Source of the DNA: Sphingomonas sp. Ag1
GTDB taxonomy: Bacteria; Pseudomonadota; Alphaproteobacteria; Sphingomonadales; Sphingomonadaceae
DNA length: 64,000 nt
NCBI RefSeq assembly: GCF_000980895.1
Contig: NZ_LAZX01000093.1
Span: forward strand, 124,001 to 188,000
Direction: 5' to 3'
The stretch's first letter is position 1, and every line of letters begins with the position of its first letter. Shown one piece after another: positions 9,133 through 16,990 of this stretch. A program made the translations under genes and the position numbers. The notes below the pieces were generated by a model. That model saw nothing but the letters and a program-made list of their open reading frames with translations, did no database searches and was not told the origin of the DNA.

Positions 9133-9355
9133 CCTATCGCTCCATCGATATGCAGATTCCGCGCAAAGATATGACGCACCGCCTCGGCGAACGGGATCAG
9201 GGAAAACCGATGCTGTGGGGGAGCGCGCGCGCCGCTAATCTGCCCCGCACGCCGCCGGGCCGCAGCCAGCCGTCACGCTGATGCGTAGCCGGACGCGCTG
9301 CGCGGCGCGCCGTCGTGGACGGGGGAGTGCGTCAACGACACGGGACAGGGAGCCG

Positions 9356-9403
9356 ATGCTGATGGTCATCGCAGTTTCCACGGCAGACGCCTTATGGTGC
9401 TGA
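9356..9403 (+). CDS. Possible 15-codon leader ORF overlapping crcB start
   Basis: ATG at 9356 follows GGGACAGGGAG, by far the best ribosome site in this spacer, and reads MLMVIAVSTADALWC before a TGA at 9401-9403. Its end overlaps the first codons of the fluoride channel gene (ATG 9394), which has no recognisable ribosome site of its own. Translational coupling through a short leader is an inference from this geometry; the peptide may have no function itself. Confidence 0.3.
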   Translation: MLMVIAVSTADALWC

Positions 9404-9795
9404 GCGATATCGCGCTGGTCGCGCTGGGCGGTGGCACCGGTTCGTTGCTGCGCTGGCTGGTCGGCAAATTGCTCACGAGCCCGGCCAGGGGCGGCATTCC
9501 GTGGTCGACCGTAGCGGTCAACCTGATCGGAGCGTTCGTGATCGGCTATCTGTCGGTGCTGTTCTCGATCGAATGGCACGACCGGTACGGCAGCTTCCTG
9601 AAGGCTGCGATCCTGACCGGCGTGCTGGGTGGGTTCACGACGTTCAGCACGATGGAGCTCGATACCGCGAAGATGGCCGGGGCCACCGGGGCTGGTGCGG
9701 GTGCCGGCACGGCAACCGGCTATATCCTGGGCCAGACGGTGCTGGGGATTGCGGTCGCCGGACTTGGCGCGGGGCTGGCACATGCGGCGGGCTGA
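9394..9795 (+). CDS. crcB: FluC/CrcB fluoride channel subunit 1
   Basis: 133 residues, normal for Fluc, with four hydrophobic helices. Family motifs: GGGTGSLLRW at the N-terminus, AVNLIGAF at 41-48 and GVLGGFTTFSTM at 76-87, including the conserved Asn and the TTFST track. Fluc proteins are dual-topology dimers that passively export F-. It is followed 47 bp later by a second, more divergent copy, a tandem arrangement known from species with hetero-dimeric Fluc. Located between the nickel permease and urease. Confidence 0.92.
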   Translation: MVLSDIALVALGGGTGSLLRWLVGKLLTSPARGGIPWSTVAVNLIGAFVIGYLSVLFSIEWHDRYGSFLKAAILTGVLGGFTTFSTMELDTAKMAGATGAGAGAGTATGYILGQTVLGIAVAGLGAGLAHAAG

Positions 9796-9842
9796 GGCGG
9801 GAGCGACTCGCTCGGGCGCGCGCCGGACGGAAGGACGCTGAC

Positions 9843-10235
9843 ATGGCGCAGGCGATCATATTGGTCTTCGTCGGCGGCGCGGCCGGGGCGGTGATGCGCG
9901 AATTGCTGATGCTGGGCGTGCCGACGGCGCGGGACGGCTTCGTCTGGTCGATCTTCGTCGCCAACGTGGTCGCCTCGTTAATCCTCGGGCTGATAACCGG
10001 CCTGCACGCGCGCCAGGCGCTGAGCGCGAAGGCGAACCTGCTGCTAGGCACCGGGCTGTGCGGCGGCATGTCGACCTTTTCCAGCCTGGTCTATGCCACC
10101 TACGTCCTGCTCGCCGGATCGGCGCTGAGTGCAGGGGTGGGCCTTGCCTATGTCGGGGCCAATCTGGTGGTCGGATTCGTGCTGGTGCTCGCTGGCGTGA
10201 GGGTGGGCGACGTGATTGGCGCGCGGAAGGCGTAG
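9843..10235 (+). CDS. crcB: FluC/CrcB fluoride channel subunit 2
   Basis: 130 residues. A frame open far upstream shadows the first crcB, but ATG 9843 is the logical start, with GGAAGG nearby. Motifs are present but looser than in copy 1: GGAAGAVMRE, FVANVVAS and GLCGGMSTFSS at 71-81. The pair probably forms a heterodimer with opposite fixed topologies, as for other tandem Fluc genes. Fluoride is a classical urease inhibitor, so its position immediately before ureA may be meaningful (inference). Confidence 0.9.
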   Translation: MAQAIILVFVGGAAGAVMRELLMLGVPTARDGFVWSIFVANVVASLILGLITGLHARQALSAKANLLLGTGLCGGMSTFSSLVYATYVLLAGSALSAGVGLAYVGANLVVGFVLVLAGVRVGDVIGARKA

Positions 10236-10330
10236 CGCTGAATCGCAGCCGGTTTTCTGCCGCCGCTCACGGACTTGTGACAGGGGGTACGTAGTAAACA
10301 CAGACGGCGTTGGCGGGGGCATAAAGTATT

Positions 10331-10391
10331 GGAGCAGGGAACATCAGCTGTTCCGAAGGTTGCTCCATTCGTCGCCAAACAAAGCGACGAA
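10331..10391 (+). promoter_or_regulatory. Structured leader upstream of ureA: nested hairpin plus second hairpin
   Basis: Three perfect inverted repeats sit within 61 bp, ending 29 bp before ureA. Outer stem GGAGCA (10331-10336)/TGCTCC (10361-10366) encloses GGAACA (10338-10343)/TGTTCC (10349-10354). Directly after it, TTCGTCGC (10368-10375) pairs with GCGACGAA (10384-10391) around the 8-nt loop CAAACAAA. There is no T-run, so a simple terminator is unlikely. It may be an RNA leader element or operators for a DNA-binding protein; which cannot be told from sequence. Confidence 0.5.
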
Positions 10392-10420
10392 GAGGCGCGC
10401 CCAGGCTCTTGAGGTTGGAC

Positions 10421-10723
10421 ATGCATCTGACGCCACGAGAAAACGACAAGCTGCTCATCTACATGATGTCGATGGTAGCGCAGCGCCGCAAGGACGCCGG
10501 GCTCAAGCTCAATCATCCCGAGGCGGTCTCGCTGATCGCCGCAGCTGCGCTCGACAATGCACGCGCGGGCAAGACGGTGGAGGAGGTGATGGAGCTTGCC
10601 CGCAAGACCATCACCACCAGCGACGTGATGGAGGGGGTCGTCGACATGATCCCCTATGTCCAGGTCGAGGCGGTGTTCACCGATGGCAGCCGGCTCGTGA
10701 CCGTCCACAATCCGATCCAATAG
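10421..10723 (+). CDS. ureA: Urease gamma subunit
   Basis: 100 residues, the standard UreA length. ATG 10421 is chosen over in-frame TTGs upstream because the protein then starts [12 protein letters not shown] as in the family and GAGG lies 6 bases before it. Conserved features include [41 protein letters not shown] and the end VTVHNPIQ. It forms the small structural subunit of the (alpha-beta-gamma)3 urease that hydrolyses urea to ammonia and carbamate. First gene of ureABCEFGD. Confidence 0.97.
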   Translation: MHLTPRENDKLLIYMMSMVAQRRKDAGLKLNHPEAVSLIAAAALDNARAGKTVEEVMELARKTITTSDVMEGVVDMIPYVQVEAVFTDGSRLVTVHNPIQ

Positions 10724-10751
10724 GCCCCCTCCACCACGAAGGACATGCGCG

Positions 10752-11174
10752 ATGGCGGCGAAGACAGACCCCAAGACGCAGACCGCGCCCGTCGGCGGGC
10801 TTATCCTCGCCGCGGGCGAAATCGAGATCAACGCCGGCTGCCCGACCACCACGATCAAGGTGCGCAACACCGGTGACCGGCCGATCCAGGTGGGATCGCA
10901 TTTCCACTTCTTCGAGGTGAACGCGGCGCTGGATTTTCCGCGCGAGCAGGCGTTCGGGCAGCGGATGAACATCCCGGCGACCACCGCCGTCCGGTTCGAA
11001 CCGGGCGACGAGAAGGAAGTGGTGCTGATCCCGTTGCAGGGCCGTCAGCGCGCGGTGGGGTTCAACGGCCTCGTCAACGGCTGGGTCGGGAACGAGAGCT
11101 ACGATGCCTTCCGCCCGCGGCTTGCCGACGCGAAGGAGCGGGTCGCGCGCTACGGGTTCAAGGACAAGGCGTGA
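10752..11174 (+). CDS. ureB: Urease beta subunit
   Basis: 140 residues with a roughly 15-residue N-terminal extension relative to the ~105-residue UreB of Klebsiella-type ureases; a longer UreB fits the Yersinia-like group. Core: [29 protein letters not shown], and the C-terminal [13 protein letters not shown]. 28 bp after ureA, with GGA just before the ATG. Structural partner of UreC. Confidence 0.96.
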   Translation: MAAKTDPKTQTAPVGGLILAAGEIEINAGCPTTTIKVRNTGDRPIQVGSHFHFFEVNAALDFPREQAFGQRMNIPATTAVRFEPGDEKEVVLIPLQGRQRAVGFNGLVNGWVGNESYDAFRPRLADAKERVARYGFKDKA

Positions 11175-11218
11175 GCATCGCCGATCCTTTCGCCCCCTCC
11201 AGAACAGGCAGCTGAACC

Positions 11219-12937
11219 ATGGCGAACATCTCCCGGCGGCAATATGCCGACCTGTATGGCCCCACCACCGGCGACAAGATCCGGCTGGGCGATACGAACC
11301 TGTATATCGAGATCGAGCAGGACCTGCGGGTTTATGGCGAAGAGGTCATCTATGGCGGCGGCAAGACGCTGCGCGACGGCATGGGGTTCGACAATGAACT
11401 GACCAGCGCTGGCGGTGCGCCCGACCTTGTCATCACGAACGTCACCATCGTCGATGCGATCCAGGGGATCATCAAGGCCGATGTCGGGATCAAGAACGGC
11501 CTGATCTGCGGCATCGGCAAGGCCGGCAATCCGTCGATCATGCCGAATGTGACGCCCTCGCTGGCACTGGGGCCGGGGACGGACGCGATCTCGGGCGAGC
11601 ATCTGATCCTGACCGCGGGCGGCATCGACGCGCACGTCCACTTCATCTCGCCGCAGCAGGCGCAGGCGGCGCTCAGCAACGGCATTACCACGTTGTTCGG
11701 CGGCGGCATCGGCCCGACCGATGGTACCAACGGCACGACGATCACGCCGGGCACCTGGAACATCGAGGCGATGCTGCGATCGTTCGATGGCTGGCCGGTC
11801 AATGCCGGCGTGCTGGGCAAGGGCAATTGTTCGACCGCAGGACCGATCGAGGAGCAACTGATCGCGGGCGCGATGGGGCTGAAGATCCACGAGGATTGGG
11901 GATCCACCCCCGCGGCGATCCGCTCCGCACTGGGGGTTGCCGACCGGTTCGACGTGCAGGTCTGCATCCACACCGACACGCTCAACGAGGCGGGCTTCGT
12001 TGAGAATACGATCGCCGCTTTCGAAGGGCGCACGATCCACACCTATCACACCGAGGGTGCCGGCGGCGGGCACGCGCCCGACATCATCCGCGTGGCGGGA
12101 CAGCCCAATGTGCTGCCGAGTTCGACCAACCCGACGCTGCCTTATGGCGTCAATTCGCAGGCCGAACTCTTCGACATGACGATGATCTGCCACAATCTGA
12201 GCCCCAAGATCCCGACCGACGTGTCCTTCGCCGAAAGCCGCGTGCGGCCGGAGACGATCGCGGCGGAGAACGTGCTGCATGATCTGGGCGCGATCTCGAT
12301 CATCTCCAGCGACAGCCAGGCGATGGGGCGGGTCGGAGAATCCTGGCTGCGCGCCGTCCAGATGGCGCATCTGATGAAAGCGCGGCGCGGGGCCTATGCG
12401 GGCGACACGTCGAACAACGACAATCAACGCGTGCTCCGTTTCGTTGCCAAGGTGACGATCAACCCCGCGATCGCGCAGGGGGTGAGCCAGGTCATCGGAT
12501 CGGTCGAGGTCGGCAAGATGGCGGATCTGGTGCTGTGGTCGCCCGCCTTCTTCGGCGCCAAGCCCAAGATGGTGATCAAGGGCGGGTTCATTTCCTGGGC
12601 GTTGATGGGCGATCCGAACGCATCGCTGCCGACGCCCCAGCCGGTGACCTATCGCCCAATGTTCGGCCAGATGGGGTCGGCGCTGGCGCAGACGCGCGTC
12701 ACCTTCACCTCGCGCGCGGCGTTCGAGGACGGGATCGTCGACCGGTACGACCTGCAGTCACAGGTGATGCCGGTGTACGCGACCCGCACGATCGGCAAGT
12801 CGAGCATGGTACGCAACAATGCGCTTCCCGTGATCGAGGTGAACCCGGAGACGTTCGCCGTGACGGTGGATGGCACGCACGCGACGATCGAGCCGGCGCA
12901 ATCGCTGCCTTTGACGCAACTGCACTTCTTCAGCTGA
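11219..12937 (+). CDS. ureC: Urease alpha (catalytic, nickel-binding) subunit
   Basis: 572 residues, full length. The bridging lysine that is carbamylated is Lys222 in GLKIHEDWG; nickel ligands lie in [10 protein letters not shown] and in [22 protein letters not shown]; the catalytic Asp lies in [12 protein letters not shown]. The mobile flap reads Cys324-His325-Asn326 ([10 protein letters not shown]) where most ureases have Cys-His-His; the catalytic His is kept and the following His is Asn, a pattern I recall from Yersinia UreC. The C-terminus (QLHFFS) also resembles that group. Cytoplasmic; matured by UreEFGD. Confidence 0.97.
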   Translation: MANISRRQYADLYGPTTGDKIRLGDTNLYIEIEQDLRVYGEEVIYGGGKTLRDGMGFDNELTSAGGAPDLVITNVTIVDAIQGIIKADVGIKNGLICGIGKAGNPSIMPNVTPSLALGPGTDAISGEHLILTAGGIDAHVHFISPQQAQAALSNGITTLFGGGIGPTDGTNGTTITPGTWNIEAMLRSFDGWPVNAGVLGKGNCSTAGPIEEQLIAGAMGLKIHEDWGSTPAAIRSALGVADRFDVQVCIHTDTLNEAGFVENTIAAFEGRTIHTYHTEGAGGGHAPDIIRVAGQPNVLPSSTNPTLPYGVNSQAELFDMTMICHNLSPKIPTDVSFAESRVRPETIAAENVLHDLGAISIISSDSQAMGRVGESWLRAVQMAHLMKARRGAYAGDTSNNDNQRVLRFVAKVTINPAIAQGVSQVIGSVEVGKMADLVLWSPAFFGAKPKMVIKGGFISWALMGDPNASLPTPQPVTYRPMFGQMGSALAQTRVTFTSRAAFEDGIVDRYDLQSQVMPVYATRTIGKSSMVRNNALPVIEVNPETFAVTVDGTHATIEPAQSLPLTQLHFFS

Positions 12938-12971
12938 CCGCGAGAACAGAGATCGACGCCAATCGGAGAGA

Positions 12972-13562
12972 ATGATGATCCTGGTGGAAAAGACGCTCGG
13001 CAATGTCAGGGATCAGGGGTGGGAGGGTGCGAGTGTCGAGGATCTCGTTCTCGAACAATGGGAAGCGCCGAAGAGCCGGCTGCGCAAGAATACGCCGAGC
13101 GGGATCGAGCTCGCCATCTCGCTGCCGCGGTCCGAGCATCTGCACGACGGCGACGTCCTCTACCATGATCCTGACAATCGCCGGATCGTGGTTGCCCGCA
13201 TCCCGCTGAAGGAAGTGATGGTCATCGACCTGGACCTGCCGGCGCTGATGCCGCAGGCGGAGATGCTGCGGCTGGTGTTCGAGCTGGGCCACGCGCTCGG
13301 CAACCAGCATTGGCCCGCCGTCATCAAGGGGCAGACGATCTACGTGCCGCTGTCGGTCGACCGGAAGGTCATGCTGTCGGTGATGAAGACCCATGCGTTC
13401 CAGCATGCGTCGATCCGCTTCGAGCCGGGCGAGACGGTGGCGCAGCGCCTGGAGCCGAGCGAGATCCGGCTGCTGTTCGGCGGCGCGGACGCCACCCCGC
13501 ACCATCATCATGGCAACGGCCAGGTGCAGGGGCAGGGGCAGGGGCAGGGCAGGGCCCTATGA
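12972..13562 (+). CDS. ureE: Urease accessory protein UreE (nickel metallochaperone) with His/Gln-Gly tail
   Basis: 196 residues; two adjacent ATGs at 12972 and 12975 follow GGAGAG. The UreE core includes GIELAISLPRSEHLHDGD, IDLDLPALM and the metal-site region FELGHALGNQHWP (His107). The tail has HHHH at 177-180 followed by an alternating QGQGQGQG encoded by a CAGGGG repeat, shorter than the long His tails of other UreE. UreE delivers Ni2+ to the UreDFG-apourease complex. Its stop overlaps the ureF start (ATGA), implying coupling. Confidence 0.95.
   Translation: MMILVEKTLGNVRDQGWEGASVEDLVLEQWEAPKSRLRKNTPSGIELAISLPRSEHLHDGDVLYHDPDNRRIVVARIPLKEVMVIDLDLPALMPQAEMLRLVFELGHALGNQHWPAVIKGQTIYVPLSVDRKVMLSVMKTHAFQHASIRFEPGETVAQRLEPSEIRLLFGGADATPHHHHGNGQVQGQGQGQGRAL
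13520..13549 (+). repeat. Imperfect CAGGGG hexanucleotide repeat at the end of ureE
   Basis: About five units of CAGGKG/CAGGGG (three perfect) encode the QGQGQGQG tail of UreE. Hexamer length keeps frame, so slippage would only change tail length, but a single-base slip in the G-runs would disrupt the ureE/ureF overlap. Confidence 0.7.
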
Positions 13563-14272
13563 AGCTCGCGGCGCAGGCGATCGGCCCCGATGTGGGTCGC
13601 CTCGCGCGCTTGTTGCAATTTGCCGATTCCACCCTGCCGGTCGGTGCCTTCTCCTTTTCCCAGGGGCTGGAATCCGCGGTCCAGCTGCACATCGTCACCG
13701 ACGCCGACAGCCTGCGGGATTACCTGACGCTCATCCTCCGGCAGGCGGCCCATATGGATGGCGTCGCGCTGCTCCATGCCTGCCGCGCGGCGGCGCGCGG
13801 CGACTACGCGGCGCTGCTGGCCGCCGACAGCGCGCTGTGGATCCGCCGTGTCGGCGAGGAGCAGCAGATGATGCTGGCGCGCATGGGCAAGAAGTTCGCC
13901 GAGCTCGCGTCCGCCATCGCGCCGTCGCCGCTGCTGACGCGCTGGCTGGACGATATACGCAGCAATGCGACGCCCGGATGCCTGCCGGTCGCGCAGGGGA
14001 TCGTGCTTACGGGCCTTGGCGCGCATGAGGCGGAGGCGTTCGCCGTCCACCAATATGGGCTGGCGTCGATGATCCTGAACGCCGCGCTTCGGCTGATGCG
14101 GATCGATCATGTCGCGACGCAGCGGCTGTTGTTCGAGGCGCAAGCCGCCACCCACGACCAGTACCGCGGCGCGCGGGCGCTGGAGCTTGAGGAAATGTCG
14201 AGCTTCGCCCCCGTGTTCGAAGTCGTCGTTGCCCATCACACCAGGACGCACCTGCGCCTGTTCATGAACTGA
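13559..14272 (+). CDS. ureF: Urease accessory protein UreF
   Basis: 237 residues from ATG 13559, whose first bases overlap the ureE stop; the frame is open far upstream but that part is a shadow. Family features: [21 protein letters not shown] near the N-terminus, LPVAQGIV and a C-terminal region with [14 protein letters not shown]. UreF acts with UreD and UreG as the scaffold and GTPase-activating partner for nickel insertion. Confidence 0.95.
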   Translation: MKLAAQAIGPDVGRLARLLQFADSTLPVGAFSFSQGLESAVQLHIVTDADSLRDYLTLILRQAAHMDGVALLHACRAAARGDYAALLAADSALWIRRVGEEQQMMLARMGKKFAELASAIAPSPLLTRWLDDIRSNATPGCLPVAQGIVLTGLGAHEAEAFAVHQYGLASMILNAALRLMRIDHVATQRLLFEAQAATHDQYRGARALELEEMSSFAPVFEVVVAHHTRTHLRLFMN

Positions 14273-14294
14273 CCTGTCTAATCAGGAGCATTCG

Positions 14295-14966
14295 ATGAAG
14301 AAGATCACGCGCATTGGCATCGGGGGACCGGTCGGTTCCGGCAAGACCGCGGTGATCGAGACGATCACCCCGCGGCTCATCGCGCGCGGTGTCCGGCCGC
14401 TGATCATCACCAATGACGTGGTGACCACGGAGGACGCCAAGCAGGTCCGGCGCACGCTGAACGGCATCCTGGTCGAGGAAAAGATCGTCGGCGTCGAAAC
14501 CGGCGCCTGCCCGCACACCGCCGTGCGCGAGGATCCGTCGATGAACATCGCCGCGGTCGAGGAACTGGAAGGGCGCTATCCCGACAGCGACGTCGTGCTG
14601 ATCGAATCCGGCGGCGACAATCTGACGCTGACGTTCAGCCCCGCGCTCGCTGATTTCTACATCTACGTCATTGATGTCGCGGCGGGCGACAAGATCCCGC
14701 GCAAGAACGGCGCCGGCGTCTGCCAGTCCGACATCCTGGTGATCAACAAGATCGACCTGGCGCCCTACGTCGACGCCAGCCTTGAGGTGATGGACCGCGA
14801 TTCACGCCTGATGCGCGGCACCAAGCCGTTCGTGTTCACCAACTGCAAGACCGGTGAGGGCGTCGAGACGCTGATGGACATGATCATGGACATGGCGCTG
14901 TTCGACGTGAGCCCGCCGGCGACGACCCCAACGACGGCGCCGGCGATGGCGGGGGCGCAAGGGTAG
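14295..14966 (+). CDS. ureG: Urease accessory GTPase UreG
   Basis: 223 residues. P-loop GPVGSGKT at 11-18; [10 protein letters not shown]; the nickel-binding Cys-Pro-His at 72-74 in [24 protein letters not shown]; and the guanine-specificity motif NKIDLAP. A roughly 20-residue Pro/Thr/Ala tail follows the SIMIBI core. UreG hydrolyses GTP to drive nickel insertion into apourease. ATG follows AGGAG at a good distance. Confidence 0.97.
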   Translation: MKKITRIGIGGPVGSGKTAVIETITPRLIARGVRPLIITNDVVTTEDAKQVRRTLNGILVEEKIVGVETGACPHTAVREDPSMNIAAVEELEGRYPDSDVVLIESGGDNLTLTFSPALADFYIYVIDVAAGDKIPRKNGAGVCQSDILVINKIDLAPYVDASLEVMDRDSRLMRGTKPFVFTNCKTGEGVETLMDMIMDMALFDVSPPATTPTTAPAMAGAQG

Positions 14967-14969
14967 GCG

Positions 14970-15905
14970 ATGGCGCTCCACGAGCAACTGGCGCGGATCG
15001 ACCGCTACCGGGAACTCGCCGGGTTCCAGACCGAGCCAGCGCAGATGCGCGCGGCCGGGCCGGGCAAGATTGGCGAATTGCGGCTGGGCTTCTCGCTACG
15101 CGACGGCCGTTCCGTGCTGCACGACTTGTACCGGGTGGCGCCGCTGCTCGTGCAGCAGGCGCTCTATTGGGACGAGGCGATGCCGGAGTTGCCGATCGTC
15201 TCGGTAATCTCGGTCGGCGGCGGCATCCTGCAGGGCGATCGCTACCATATCGCGATCGACGTGGCGGAGGGGGCATCAGCGCATGTCACCTCGCAGGGCG
15301 CAAACCGTATCCATCAGATGGATGCCAATTACGCCTCGCAGCATCAGGAGATACGCGCGGCGGCGGGATCCTATCTGGAGTTTCTGCCCAACTTCACCAT
15401 TCCCTATCGTACCTCGCGCTTCGTCAGCGAGACCGAGATCACCGCCGATGAGACCGCGACCGTGCTTTATGCCGAGATGGCGATGACCGGGCGCAAGCAT
15501 CACCATGCGCTGGAGCGGTTCGGCTTTGACCTTCTGTCGATGCGGGTGCGCGCACGGCGGCCCGATGGGCGATTGCTGTTCGCCGAGAAGCTGCTGATCG
15601 AACAGGGCAATGACACGCTCGACCTGCCGGCGGTGGCGCGGGGCTATGACGCCTTTGCCAATGTGCTGTGCCTGACGCCGCCCGAGACGGCGGCGCGGAT
15701 CGACGAACGGATGACGATCAACGCCGCGCCGGGCCATCCGCGCGCCATGTCGGGCGTGTCGCGACTGCCCAATGGTGCAGGGCTGATGTTCCGGGCGGTC
15801 GGCGTCGAAAGCTATGACGTGCGAGCGGAGGTGAAGCGCTTCTGGACCGTGGTGCGCGAAGAGGCGCGGGGGCGAACGCTGCCCGACGATTTCCTGTGGC
15901 AATGA
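14970..15905 (+). CDS. ureD: Urease accessory protein UreD (UreH)
   Basis: 311 residues, starting 3 bp after ureG. Conserved blocks: SVISVGGGILQGDRY, HVTSQGANRIHQMD, LPNFTIPYRTSRF and RAEVKRFWTVVREEARG. UreD binds apourease first and forms the tunnel passing nickel from UreG. In most alphaproteobacteria ureD leads the operon; here it is last of the seven, as in Yersinia. Confidence 0.94.
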   Translation: MALHEQLARIDRYRELAGFQTEPAQMRAAGPGKIGELRLGFSLRDGRSVLHDLYRVAPLLVQQALYWDEAMPELPIVSVISVGGGILQGDRYHIAIDVAEGASAHVTSQGANRIHQMDANYASQHQEIRAAAGSYLEFLPNFTIPYRTSRFVSETEITADETATVLYAEMAMTGRKHHHALERFGFDLLSMRVRARRPDGRLLFAEKLLIEQGNDTLDLPAVARGYDAFANVLCLTPPETAARIDERMTINAAPGHPRAMSGVSRLPNGAGLMFRAVGVESYDVRAEVKRFWTVVREEARGRTLPDDFLWQ

Positions 15906-15923
15906 CATTCTGAGGGAATGATC

Positions 15924-16964
15924 ATGCGTGGCGAGAACGGCAATTTCATCACGGTCTGCCTGAAGGGGGCCTCACAGGTCTTCTTCATGGAGAATGTGAT
16001 CACGGGCGCGCTGTTCCTGGTCGCGATCTTCTATGCCTCGTTCGTCAGCCAGTCGTGGGCGACGTCGATCGGCGCGATCGTCGGCGTGATCGTGGCCACC
16101 GCGGTTGCCTATATGCTCGATTTCGCTGCCAGTTCGCGCGCATCGGGCCTGTTCGGGTTCAACGGCATCCTGATCGGCGTCGCGCTGCCGACCTTCGTCG
16201 CGCCATCGCCCGAGCTGTGGCTATACATCATCGTCGGTGCGGCGCTCACCACGATCGTCACCGCTGCCTTTGCCGCGACGCTGACCAAGAGCTGGGGCGT
16301 GCCGGGATCAACCGGCCCGTTCGTGCTGATCGCCTGGTTGATGCTCGCGGGCGCTTACTCCTTCGGATCGCTGCGCGTGCTGAGCGAGACGCAGAAGCTG
16401 GCGAGCGATTACCAGCTGGGTGCGGCGTCGCTGCCGGGGTTGGTGGAGGCGGTCGAGATTTTCTTCCGCAACATCGGGCAGGTCTATTTGCTGGGCAGCT
16501 GGATCTCCGGGGCGATCATCCTGCTTGGCATCTTCATCGCGTCGCGTGCGGCCGGGGTGGCGGCGGTGGGCGGATCGCTGCTGGCGATGGGGACGGCGTT
16601 CGTAATGCGCGCCGATCCGAGCCTGGTGTCGCAGGGGCTGTACGGGTTCAGCCCAGTGCTGGCCGCGATGGCGCTGAGCGTCGTGTTCGTTCAGCCGTCG
16701 CCGGTCGTGATCGGCTATGCCGCGCTGGGCGTGATCGTGACGGTGTTCCTGCAGGCCGCGTTCGACCTGATCCTCGCGCCAATCGGGCTGCCATCCTTCA
16801 CCGCGGCCTATGTGCTGACGATGTATCTGTTCATCGCGCCGCGCAAATTCGCACCGCCGCATCCGCACAAGCCGGTCGTCGATCATGCGCTGAACCCGGC
16901 CGCTCACGCGCCTGCCGATCCCACTCCCGAGACGAGAGCCACTGCCGCAACCAATCCATCCTGA
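15924..16964 (+). CDS. UT-family urea transporter
   Basis: About 346 residues from ATG 15924; GAGGGA six bases upstream favours it over ATG 15918. Ten or so hydrophobic helices in two homologous halves, each with a urea-transporter-like loop: SGLFGFNGILIGVALP in the first half and QGLYGFSPVLAAMAL in the second. It is an inner-membrane channel for urea. Position right after ureD and before amt matches the Yersinia ure-yut arrangement. The hydrophilic His/Pro/Thr-rich C-terminal tail looks unstructured. Confidence 0.9.
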   Translation: MRGENGNFITVCLKGASQVFFMENVITGALFLVAIFYASFVSQSWATSIGAIVGVIVATAVAYMLDFAASSRASGLFGFNGILIGVALPTFVAPSPELWLYIIVGAALTTIVTAAFAATLTKSWGVPGSTGPFVLIAWLMLAGAYSFGSLRVLSETQKLASDYQLGAASLPGLVEAVEIFFRNIGQVYLLGSWISGAIILLGIFIASRAAGVAAVGGSLLAMGTAFVMRADPSLVSQGLYGFSPVLAAMALSVVFVQPSPVVIGYAALGVIVTVFLQAAFDLILAPIGLPSFTAAYVLTMYLFIAPRKFAPPHPHKPVVDHALNPAAHAPADPTPETRATAATNPS

Positions 16965-16990
16965 GAGCCAAATCCTGAAAGGAAGCGCTG

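Noticed and set aside
9133-9393. Fluoride riboswitch (crcB motif) upstream of crcB
   Set aside because: I looked for the GGNGATGG...CC...AC-GCC...CTGATG pattern in this spacer and found only scattered fragments such as CCGATGCTG. The pseudoknot arms cannot be drawn.
10236-10420. Sigma-54 promoter before ureA
   Set aside because: TGGCGGGGGCATAAAG lacks the GC at the -12 position and the spacing fails.
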